Origin: CAYPKG01 sp964411275
Lineage (GTDB): Bacteria > Bacillota > Clostridia > Christensenellales > CAG-138
Assembly (NCBI GenBank): GCA_964411275.1
Contig: CAYPKG010000046.1
Location: forward strand, 1-13,690
Reading direction: 5' to 3'
DNA length: 13,690 nucleotides
In this document: positions 7,791 through 13,690 of the stretch, piece by piece
Position numbering within the stretch: position 1 is the first letter of the stretch
Layout: every line of letters starts with the position of its first letter
Translations under genes and position numbers: made by a program
Notes under the pieces: model-generated
The model's input: only the letters and a program-made list of their open reading frames with translations
Databases searched by the model: none
What the model was told of the DNA's origin: nothing

Positions 7791-8912
7791 GTGGTTACAA
7801 TTACGGAAATCACGGCAAAAAAAGACATCAAAAAGTTCATTGCGTTTGCCAATGATTTATACGAAAACGATCCTTATTTTGTACCCGACATGTTTGACAG
7901 CCAGGTGGCGGATTTTGACCGGGAGAAGAACCCCGCGTATGAATACTGCGACACCAAATGCTTTTTGGCATATCGGGACGGAAAAATCGTTGGCAGGATT
8001 GCGGCGATTTATAACGAGCATGCCAATCAGAAGTATCAGAAAAGGCAAATGCGGTTTTCTCATGCCGATTATATCGATGATGACGAGGTGGTAGACGCCC
8101 TGTTTCATGCGGTGGAAAACTGGGGTAGAGAAATGGACTGCGAGTGCGTGCACGGCCCGCTGGGCTTTTCCGACATGGACCGGGAGGGCCTTCTGATCGA
8201 GGGGTTCGACAGGTTGGGCCAGTTTTTTGTCAATTACAACCATCCTTATTATCCCGTACAGATGGAGCGGATGGGCTACCGCAAGGACGTGGATTGGGTG
8301 GAGTACCGCATCATTTTGCCGGAAAAGCCCAACGATCGGCTTGGGCGGCTGGCGGACGCGGTGAAAACCAGGCAAAAGCTCAGGATTGCGGACCTGACCA
8401 ACCGCAATTCCATCCGCCCCTACGTCAAGGGCGTGTTTGAGCTGTACAACCAGACGTACACGGTGCTTTACGGCATGGTGGCGCTCACCCCCAGGCAGGT
8501 GGATAAATACGTGGATGAGTTCCTCCCCCTCGTGACCGCCCGCACCACCTGTATCCTGCTGGACCAGGCGGACGAGGTGGTGGCCTTCGGCGTTGGAGCG
8601 CCGTCGCTATCCCGGGCACAGCAAAAGTCCCGGGGGAAAATGCTGCCCTTCGGCTGGTTTCATGTATTGAAGGCGCTCAACGGGAAAAACGATACCCTGG
8701 ATATGTTCCTCATTGCGGTGCGGCCGGATCTTCAAGGTGTCGGGTTAAACGCGGTGATACTCAACCATCTTTTGAAAAACGCCATCGAGGACGGCAGGAA
8801 ATTTGCCGAAACAGGGCCGGAACTCGAGGATAATACCAAGGTGCAATCCCAGTGGAAATTCTTTGAGACAGAGCAGCACAAACGCCGCCGGTGTTTTATC
8901 AAAGAAATTTAA
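7791..8912 (+). CDS. GNAT-fold N-acyltransferase-like protein, 373 residues
   Basis: I take GTG 7791 as the start (MVTITEITAKKDIKKFI), with the purine-rich AGGGACGGGGG upstream; an in-frame TTG at 7761 would add ten residues unlike the family. It resembles a large bacterial family annotated as GNAT N-acetyltransferases of about 370-390 residues. The N-terminal part has NDPYFVPD, the strand FLAYRDGKIVGRIAAIYN and a HGPLGFSDMDREGLLIEGFDR block. The C-terminal part carries a Gcn5-like acyl-CoA loop, RPDLQGVGLN (Gln315-Gly-Val-Gly318), and the closing ETGPELEDNTKVQ motif (340-351). The acyl donor and acceptor are unknown. The alpha-oxoamine synthase fusion downstream would make an amine, so N-acylation of that product is a reasonable but untested idea. 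No terminator is seen after it. Confidence 0.82.
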   Translation: MVTITEITAKKDIKKFIAFANDLYENDPYFVPDMFDSQVADFDREKNPAYEYCDTKCFLAYRDGKIVGRIAAIYNEHANQKYQKRQMRFSHADYIDDDEVVDALFHAVENWGREMDCECVHGPLGFSDMDREGLLIEGFDRLGQFFVNYNHPYYPVQMERMGYRKDVDWVEYRIILPEKPNDRLGRLADAVKTRQKLRIADLTNRNSIRPYVKGVFELYNQTYTVLYGMVALTPRQVDKYVDEFLPLVTARTTCILLDQADEVVAFGVGAPSLSRAQQKSRGKMLPFGWFHVLKALNGKNDTLDMFLIAVRPDLQGVGLNAVILNHLLKNAIEDGRKFAETGPELEDNTKVQSQWKFFETEQHKRRRCFIKEI

Positions 8913-8953
8913 GTACATATTTGCACATAAATTAAAAACATTCCTGTAATCCC

Positions 8954-8982
8954 TTGACAAATTCTTTAGGTCTGGGTATAGT
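8954..8982 (+). promoter_or_regulatory. Near-consensus sigma-A promoter abutting the inverted-repeat element
   Basis: A perfect TTGACA (8954-8959), 17-bp spacer and TATAGT (8977-8982). Transcription should start near 8989-8990, directly at the left end of the element at 8991, so the RNA would begin with the whole 278-base foldable sequence before reaching the DUF2179-type gene at 9292. Confidence 0.75.
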
Positions 8983-8990
8983 CGTCTGAC

Positions 8991-9268
8991 TAGCCTAAGC
9001 AATGTAACCCGAACCCGGTTTCCGGCGGCAGATTACAGGCCGCTGCTGCGTCAGAAGCCCTTGCCGTAGCCCCGCTACGCCTGCGGCCCCCTTCCTTGCA
9101 TCGACCGGCAATTGGCCGTCGGAAACTCGAAGACCGAAAAAACCACCATTTGGATGGAGTGCAAGGAAGAAGAAGGAGGGCATAGCGGTGCTATGTCGAC
9201 TGATGATGACGCTGCAATTCGCCAAATGGTGCTTTTTTCGGCGGGTTCGGATTATATTGCTTAGGCTA
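8991..9268. mobile_element. 278-bp MITE-like element with 27-bp terminal inverted repeats, foldable into a Y
   Basis: The ends 8991-9017 and 9242-9268 are inverted repeats matching at 25 of 27 positions; both end in TA (TAGCCTAAGC and its complement), as expected for elements that duplicate a TA target (IS630/Tc1-mariner style). Inside are two further arms: 9018-9029 pairs with 9115-9126 (11 of 12), and 9134-9153 with 9222-9241 (19 of 20). Each arm has a small 6-bp hairpin near its tip: CGTAGC/GCTACG (9065-9079) and CATAGC/GCTATG (9181-9195). The left arm also has GGCCGC/GCGGCC (9038-9043/9083-9088). Reading the right arm on the other strand, the two arms align as diverged copies, and CTTCCTTGCA (9091-9100) is exactly complementary to 9160-9169. 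No plausible protein is encoded, so it would depend on a transposase elsewhere; a structured RNA is the alternative. Confidence 0.75.
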
Positions 9269-9291
9269 AGAAAAAAAGGAAAGGGATATGT

Positions 9292-9886
9292 ATGACTGCG
9301 TTTTTCGATTGGCTTGGCGTGTTTATGTCCGGGCAGAATATCTGGGTGTATGCCTTCATATTCTTTGGGAAGATATTGGAGGTTTCCGTATCCACCCTGC
9401 GAATTGTGCTGATCAACCGGGGCATCCGTTTGGTAGGAGTCTTCTGGCCGTCATCGAGATCATCATATGGCTGATCGTAACCAGCACCGTCTTAAACGGG
9501 TTCCAGACGGATCCCATCCGGATTGTGTTTTACGCGGCGGCCTTCGGCATGGGCAACTTCATCGGCTCCTGGCTGGATGAAAAGCTGGCGTTTGGCCTGT
9601 CGCTGGTTCTGTGGTGGTAACCACTTTGGAAAGCGCCAACTGTGTCGCGCTGGCGCTGAGGGAACAGGGCTTTGCCGTCACCACAATGGACGTCCGGGGC
9701 CGGGAAGAAGGCATGCATTATATGCTGGTGTTGAGCCTCAAACGCAAGCTCCTCAAGGAAGCGTTGCATACCATCAACAGCGCCTGCGACAAGGCGGTTA
9801 TTACCGTCTCCGACGTGAAGGTGCAAAAGGGCGGATACATGCGCAACGCCGCCACCGGCAGGCAGGTTGGACAAAAGATACAGTAA
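9292..9886 (+). pseudogene. DUF2179/UPF0316-type membrane protein gene with two frameshifts
   Basis: Three frames together encode one recognisable protein of about 198 residues. It starts at ATG 9292 (AAAGG/GGG purine run 6 bases upstream; the ATG at 9288 is in another frame) with WVYAFIFFGKILEVSVSTLRIVLINRG. It continues from 9444 in the next frame (LAVIEIIIWLIVTSTVLNGF, then a GMGNFIGSWLDEKLAFGLS segment) and from about 9608 in the third (VVVTTLESANCVALALREQGF, then VTVSDVKVQKGGYMRN). The N-terminal half has three hydrophobic spans, the C-terminal half is the soluble DUF2179 domain. Both breaks are explained by loss of one base in a short run: TTCTGG for TTCCTGG at 9444 and GTTCTG for GTTTCTG at 9608. 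That fits sequencing error as well as true decay. Function of the family is not established. The element at 8991-9268 sits between it and its likely promoter. Confidence 0.85.
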
Positions 9887-9904
9887 GAGGTTTTTATGGC
9901 TTGT

Positions 9905-9940
9905 GGCTGCCTTCGCTAGAGAGCGAAAGCAGCCTTTTTT
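9905..9940 (+). terminator. Rho-independent terminator after the DUF2179-type gene
   Basis: GGCTGC (9905-9910) pairs with GCAGCC (9929-9934) and TTCGCT (9912-9917) with AGCGAA (9922-9927), with one C/A mismatch between the two helices, an AGAG loop and a T6 tract (9935-9940). It separates this unit from the ligase fusion. Confidence 0.93.
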
Positions 9941-9962
9941 ATTTCTTCGGGTTTTTTGTGCA

Positions 9963-10029
9963 ATGAGCAACTGCTCATAATCATACATTTTTCTAAATCA
10001 AAATATTGAGACAATGCGAGTGACCACTC
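9963..10029. promoter_or_regulatory. Two related palindromes, candidate repressor operators
   Basis: ATGAGCAACTGCTCAT (9963-9978; 7-bp arms around AC) and GAGTGACCACTC (10018-10029; 5-bp arms around AC) share the pattern GAG-Y-R-AC-Y-R-CTC. Their centres are 53 bp apart, about five helical turns, and both lie upstream of the promoter at 10059-10087. Short GAGTG-type palindromes are common operators of TetR/AcrR-family repressors; none is encoded in this window, so this is a motif-based suggestion. Confidence 0.4.
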
Positions 10030-10058
10030 ACTCTAAAATGAACAACAATTGAGATATA

Positions 10059-10087
10059 TTGCCTGTTTCAACCCCATATGCTATACT
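10059..10087 (+). promoter_or_regulatory. Extended -10 sigma-A promoter of the ligase-ACP-AOS gene
   Basis: TTGCCT (10059-10064), a 17-bp spacer and TGCTATACT (10079-10087), that is TATACT with a TGn extension. The start would be near 10094. It is the first good promoter after the terminator at 9905-9940, so the fusion gene is its own transcription unit. Confidence 0.7.
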
Positions 10088-10090
10088 GAC

Positions 10091-10119
10091 CATGCCGGCT
10101 ATTTTTGCAAAACGGCATG
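10091..10119 (+). other. Inverted repeat at the predicted transcript start
   Basis: CATGCCG (10091-10097) and CGGCATG (10113-10119) are perfect complements around a 15-base AT-rich loop. It overlaps the predicted start site and lies 36 bases before the ATG. It could be an operator overlapping the start or a 5' stabilising hairpin; the sequence does not decide. Confidence 0.35.
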
Positions 10120-10155
10120 GAATTTTATGTATATTTATTCGTCGGAGGTAAGTTT

Positions 10156-11445
10156 ATGCAAACAACACAGGCCACAACACAGCGGGTGCGCCAGGGCACG
10201 CGCACGCTGGAGGCCATATACGGGGCCATCGTCGCGCATGGGGACAGCCCCAGCGCCCAATACGACAAGAACGGGGAAATCCGCTATATCACATTTTCGG
10301 AATACGACAGGCGGGTGCGCCACGCGGCGTGCGGGCTCCAAAAGGTGCTGGGGGTGCCGGAGTCATCCCGGTTTGTGGGGATCAGGCTGGACAACTCCCC
10401 GGATTATTTCACGGTTTTGTGGGGCACGGTCATGGCGGGCTACCAGCCGGTGCTCATCGACTTTCGCGCGGACGCCAAGCAGGTAGCCCATCTGGTGCAG
10501 GAAACGAACGCCCTTGCGGTGATCACCGGCGACGGGCTTGCCTTGCCTGCCGGGGTACATTATATCGATCCGGCGGGCCTCCTGGTGGACTGCGAAGGCG
10601 AGGCCCGGGGCGGGTTTGCCAACCGAATAGCCATGTGCACCTCCGGCACCACCGCCTCTTCCAAGGTGTTTGTGTACGACGGGCAGGCATTGTGCGCGGC
10701 GCTCATGGATTTTGCTGGGTTTATGCGGGTGTCAAAGGAGTTTATCAACGACAAGCCCCACCGTATCCTGGCGTTTTTGCCGTTCCATCACATATTCGGG
10801 TTTATGGCGATCCTGCTCGCGTATACCGTGTATGGGAAAACGCTGGTGTTCGCCCGGGATAAAACCGTTAAGAGCGTACAGGCGGCTTGCCGGCTGCATC
10901 ACGTCACCCATCTCTTCAACGTGCCCGTATTCTGGAACGGGCTTGCGCAAAAGACGATCCGGGCGGCCCGGCAGAGGGGGGAGGACAAGGAGCGGCAACT
11001 CAACAAGCTGGTGGACGGCTGTAACCGGCACCAAAGGGTGTTCCCCAGGGGCGCAAGGCGGTCGTATGCCAGCATGAGCCACAGCATCCGCAAAAATCTT
11101 CTCGGCACCCATTTAAGCTGCTGCATCAGCGGCGGCGGGCGCATCCTGCCCGAGGCGCTTCGGGTGGTCAACGGCGTAGGGTATCCCCTGGTAAACGGCT
11201 TTGGCATGACGGAGCTTGGCATCACCAGCGTACAGGTGTTCAATGCCATTGACGACCAGCTTTCCGGCTGCGTGGGCAGGCCCATGCAGGGGGTGAAGTA
11301 CAAGCTAAAGCCCCTCAAGGAAGACCAGCCCCATGTGGGGGAGCTGCTGGTCAGGTCTCGTGCCATGCACATCGCAAGGATGTTGGCGGGGGAGCTTACG
11401 CCTCCGGATGTGGACGAGGAGGGTTTTTTCGCCACCGGAGACATC
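10156..11445 (+). CDS. Acyl-AMP ligase domain: N-terminal part of a ligase-ACP-oxoamine synthase fusion, cut by the assembly gap
   Basis: Start ATG 10156 has GGAGG (10144-10148) 7 bases upstream; an in-frame ATG at 10105 lacks this. These 430 codons form most of an ANL-superfamily adenylating enzyme. Motifs in order: P-loop TSGTTASSK (162-170), FLPFHHIFG, NGFGMTELG (347-355) and, right before the gap, ATGDI (Thr427-Gly-Asp429). The same domain resumes after the Ns at 11456, so this is one gene. The enzyme activates a carboxylic acid as acyl-AMP with ATP and hands it to a thiol; because a carrier protein is fused downstream, that thiol is most likely its own phosphopantetheine rather than CoA. 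The P-loop ends A-S-S-K instead of the usual G-x-P-K, a mild deviation. Which acid is used cannot be read; a fatty acid is the best guess. Confidence 0.9.
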
Positions 11446-11455
11446 NNNNNNNNNN
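11446..11455. other. Assembly gap (10 N) inside the fusion gene
   Basis: Ten Ns join GACATC to ATCGCC and shift the frame. If the two contig ends simply overlap by the shared ATC, the join reads TGDIARIEGGRL in one frame, which fits the conserved region after the TGD motif of adenylating enzymes (TGD-L/I-x-R-I/L-x-x-x-G-x-L). The gap is therefore probably a scaffolding artefact of zero or negative size and the gene intact. Confidence 0.9.
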
Positions 11456-13414
11456 ATCGCCAGGATTGAGGGAGGGCGGCTGTGGATGGAAGGCCGGTTA
11501 AAGGACGTGATCATCAACGAAAGCGGCGAGAACGTATATCCCGACGAGCTGGAGGACGCATTCGCGGATGTGGACGGGGTGGAACAGGTGTGCGCCTTCG
11601 GCATGGAAAAAAGCGGTCCCTATGAGGATATCACGCTGGTGGTTTACGCAAACGGCGTTTCTACCGACAGGGACCGGATGGACGCGTTGATTTTAGCGCT
11701 TTCCCACATCAATGGAGGGTTGCCCATCTATAAACGGGTGCGGCGCTGCTTCCTGTCCCTAGCGCCCCTGCCGCTGACCGCCAGCATGAAGGTCAAGCGC
11801 CAGCAGGTGAAAAAAGATCTCGCCGCCGGGCGGTTTGACGCGGTGGAGATCGACCTCAACAAGCGGCGGGTGTGCGGGACAATGGCGGTTTGCGGCCCTG
11901 TGGCGGCGGATAAGAGCCCGGAGTATTTCGCCATATTGCAAAAGGTGAAAGAGTTTTTTGCGGAGGAGCTGGCGCTTAACGTGACAGGTATCACGGATAA
12001 AGCGCATTTTATCTACGACCTGGGCGGCGATTCCCTGGCGTCCCTGGGGGTGTTTACCAGGATCGAGGAAAACTTCGGGACGCTCATCACGGACGACGAA
12101 TATATCAACTGCACCTGTGCGGAGGACGCGGCGATGCTGCTGCTGCAAAAACAAAGGGGAGGCGGGCCGCGCAGGCTTCGGCAGATCGTCCGGTTTGAGG
12201 ACTCCCGGGAATGGGGGGAGCTAAGCGGGCGGCTTGAGGAGGCTGCGGCCATCGGCAATCCCTATTTCGTGCCCCACGACTCCCCGCTGACGGACACCTC
12301 CATCGTGCATGGGCGGGAGGTGATCAACTACGGCTCCTATAATTACGTCTGCCTGTCCGGGCACCCCCGCACCATCCGCGCCGCCCAGGAAGCGGCAGAG
12401 AAGTACGGCACCTCCGCCAGCGGTAGCAGGCTGCTGGCTGGGGAAAAGACCCTGCATCAGGAGCTGGAGGCGGCAATCGCACAATGGAAGCATGCGGAGG
12501 CGGCGCTGGTGCTGGTGGGCGGCCACAGCACCAATGTGACTTTCGTTGGCAATTTTTGCAATGAGCACGACATCATATTATACGACGGGCTCATTCATAA
12601 CTCCGTCCTGCAGGGCTGCCAATTGTCCAGCGCGGACACAAAGGGTTTTCCCCACAACGATTTCGCGGCGCTGGAGAGCATACTCCGGGGGAACCGGGAG
12701 AAATACGAGAAGGTGCTCATCGTGGTGGAGGGGGTGTACTCCATGGACGGCGACATCGCGCCCATACAGGAGTTCGTCAGGATAAAAAAGGAATACGGCT
12801 GCTTCCTCATGGTGGACGAAGCGCATTCCTCCTGCGTGATTGGCAAAACCGGCGGGGGCGTGGACGAGTACTTCGGGCTTGCGCCAAATGACATCGACGT
12901 GAAGATGGGGACGCTCAGCAAGGGCCTGGGCACCTGCGGCGGGTATCTGGCGGGGCCGAAGGCCATCATCGAATACATCCGCTATTATGTGCCGGGGTTC
13001 GTGTTCTCCGTGGGGCTATCCCCGGTGCTGGCTGCCGCAACGCTGGAGGGCATCCGCATTTTGCAGGAGCCTCATTGCGATTTGGTGCCCCGGTTGCAGC
13101 AGAATATAAGGGATTTTATGGAGGAGGCCCACAAGCGCGGGTTTGATACCTGTCTGGCGGGGGAAACCGCCGTGGCGCCTATTTTGGTGGGGGAGGACGT
13201 AATCGCGTACGAGCTAAGCCGCCTGCTTCTGGAGTGTGGGGTGTTCGTCCCCCCGGCTGTTTACCCGGCCGTGCCCCGGAACCAGGCGCGGCTAAGGTTT
13301 TGCCTGACCAGCATGCACAAAAAGGAACAGGCTGCTTTCGCCATGGAGACCCTGGAGAGGCTGATTGCGGAACACGGGTTTCAAGTGCCCCGCAAACCCG
13401 TAAAAATGGCGTAA
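11456..13414 (+). CDS. C-terminal part of the fusion: end of acyl ligase, acyl carrier protein, alpha-oxoamine synthase
   Basis: 652 codons that continue the ligase. Ligase C-domain: GRLKDVIINESGENVYPDELE hinge region (from about 11492), and catalytic-lysine motif LTASMKVKR near 11775-11800. Acyl carrier protein about 11920-12140, with DLGGDSLAS and the phosphopantetheine-accepting Ser codon at 12032-12034. From about 12250 to the stop, a pyridoxal-phosphate alpha-oxoamine synthase: INYGSYNYVCLSGHP, GTSASGSRLLAGE, GGHSTNVTFVGN, a DGLIHNSVLQG block with the cofactor-stacking His, DEAH (12815-12826) and Schiff-base Lys at 12920-12922 in GTLSKGLG, then GGYLAG. This family (serine palmitoyltransferase, BioF, KBL, ALA synthase) condenses an amino acid with an acyl thioester, releasing CO2, to give an alpha-aminoketone. 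Joined to the ligase half, the protein would be about 1081 residues. The amino acid used is unknown. Confidence 0.92.
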   Translation: MARIEGGRLWMEGRLKDVIINESGENVYPDELEDAFADVDGVEQVCAFGMEKSGPYEDITLVVYANGVSTDRDRMDALILALSHINGGLPIYKRVRRCFLSLAPLPLTASMKVKRQQVKKDLAAGRFDAVEIDLNKRRVCGTMAVCGPVAADKSPEYFAILQKVKEFFAEELALNVTGITDKAHFIYDLGGDSLASLGVFTRIEENFGTLITDDEYINCTCAEDAAMLLLQKQRGGGPRRLRQIVRFEDSREWGELSGRLEEAAAIGNPYFVPHDSPLTDTSIVHGREVINYGSYNYVCLSGHPRTIRAAQEAAEKYGTSASGSRLLAGEKTLHQELEAAIAQWKHAEAALVLVGGHSTNVTFVGNFCNEHDIILYDGLIHNSVLQGCQLSSADTKGFPHNDFAALESILRGNREKYEKVLIVVEGVYSMDGDIAPIQEFVRIKKEYGCFLMVDEAHSSCVIGKTGGGVDEYFGLAPNDIDVKMGTLSKGLGTCGGYLAGPKAIIEYIRYYVPGFVFSVGLSPVLAAATLEGIRILQEPHCDLVPRLQQNIRDFMEEAHKRGFDTCLAGETAVAPILVGEDVIAYELSRLLLECGVFVPPAVYPAVPRNQARLRFCLTSMHKKEQAAFAMETLERLIAEHGFQVPRKPVKMA

Positions 13415-13415
13415 C

Positions 13416-13457
13416 AAAAAAGCCTCTGGGCCATCCATAAAGTAGATGGCAAAAGGC
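13416..13457 (-). terminator. Possible leftward terminator
   Basis: On the minus strand GCCATC/GATGGC (13450-13445 with 13435-13430) forms a hairpin with a 9-base loop, with an outer GCC/GGC pair across an imperfect bulge, followed by T6 (13421-13416). It would stop transcripts coming from the right, just past the fusion gene's stop. No minus-strand gene is recognisable up to the window edge. No forward terminator with a T-tract is seen for the fusion gene. Confidence 0.4.
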
Positions 13458-13690
13458 CCGCCATTTTGCCCCATTATAAATTCAATAGGTAGAGTAAAAT
13501 CCGTCAAAATCAGCGACACACCCCAGGGTGCCTTCTCTTGCCGCTTCACGGCAATTCACCTTGTGCGCGGTGATTTTGACACCTTGCATGGAGCAAGACC
13601 GACAGACGATGCAATCGTCCGAGGTCGCAGCTGCATGGAAAACCCACCGCAGTGACCCCATCGACAAAGCCAAGGCTTTGTCGATGGCCC
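13428..13690. repeat. Inverted-repeat-bounded, gene-free region at the right edge; probable repeat element
   Basis: GGGCCATC (13428-13435) and its complement GATGGCCC (13683-13690) bound the region; counting inward, 13 of 15 positions match. Inside are TIR-proximal hairpins (13430-13450; and a 13-bp perfect stem 13659-13671/13674-13686 with only AA between). A 10-bp long-range stem GTCAAAATCA/TGATTTTGAC (13503-13512/13571-13580) encloses hairpins TTGCCG/CGGCAA (13538-13554), CACCC/GGGTG (13519-13530) and TCACC/GGTGA. Open frames here look like translations of the repeat, not genes. The element may extend past the window. Confidence 0.5.

Noticed and set aside
11333..11445. A separate gene starting at 11333 and running to 13414
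   Set aside because: The part before the Ns is the ligase gene read out of frame. It joins the downstream frame only because the arbitrary 10-base gap shifts phase.
13482..13673. Minus-strand open frames at 13292-13549 and 13482-13673
   Set aside because: They overlap each other in different frames, lie in a hairpin-rich repeat or under the fusion gene, lack a clear ribosome site and have no recognised domain.
1..13690. CRISPR array, tRNA or rRNA genes
   Set aside because: I saw no regularly spaced direct repeats and no tRNA- or rRNA-like conserved segments; the repeats present are inverted and irregular.

Overview
The window looks like a GC-rich chromosomal segment of a spore-forming-type Bacillota (class Clostridia). 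The evidence is GerMN-domain lipoproteins, a LytR-CpsA-Psr (LCP) wall protein, a PBP5-type carboxypeptidase, GGAGG ribosome binding sites and sigma-A-like promoters with extended -10 elements. It comes from a draft assembly: there is a 10-N gap, and one gene carries two single-base frameshifts. The genus cannot be told from the sequence.

Left part (1-7650), cell-envelope and signalling genes. The 5' end of a D-Ala-D-Ala carboxypeptidase runs leftward off the edge from a TTG start at 594. A 370-base intergenic region with nested inverted repeats separates it from a rightward, tightly overlapping four-gene operon: OmpR-type response regulator (966-1661), sensor histidine kinase (1648-3135) and two GerMN-domain lipoproteins (3128-4084, 4081-5583). 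Regulator-kinase-GerMN-lipoprotein order recalls actinobacterial mtrA-mtrB-lpqB. An LCP-family protein (5731-7308) and a 67-residue single-span membrane protein (7373-7576) follow, closed by a perfect 15-bp-stem terminator.

Right part (7700-13690), probable acyl/lipid metabolism. A GNAT-fold acyltransferase-like protein (7791-8912) is followed by a strong promoter and a 278-bp TIR-bounded element that can fold into a Y-shape (8991-9268). Next come a frameshifted DUF2179-type membrane protein gene (9292-9886) and a terminator. After two palindromes and a good promoter lies the most notable gene, a large fusion (10156-13414, about 1081 residues if the gap is artificial). It joins an acyl-AMP ligase, an acyl carrier protein with an intact Ser site, and an alpha-oxoamine synthase (the serine palmitoyltransferase/BioF/KBL fold). 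As built, one polypeptide could activate a free carboxylic acid, load it on its own carrier and condense it decarboxylatively with an amino acid to give an alpha-aminoketone, such as a long-chain-base-like lipid precursor. The nearby GNAT protein could be an N-acylating partner, but that is inference.

The last 275 bases hold no convincing gene. They are rich in inverted repeats and look like a second repeat element cut by the window edge, with a possible leftward terminator inside it.
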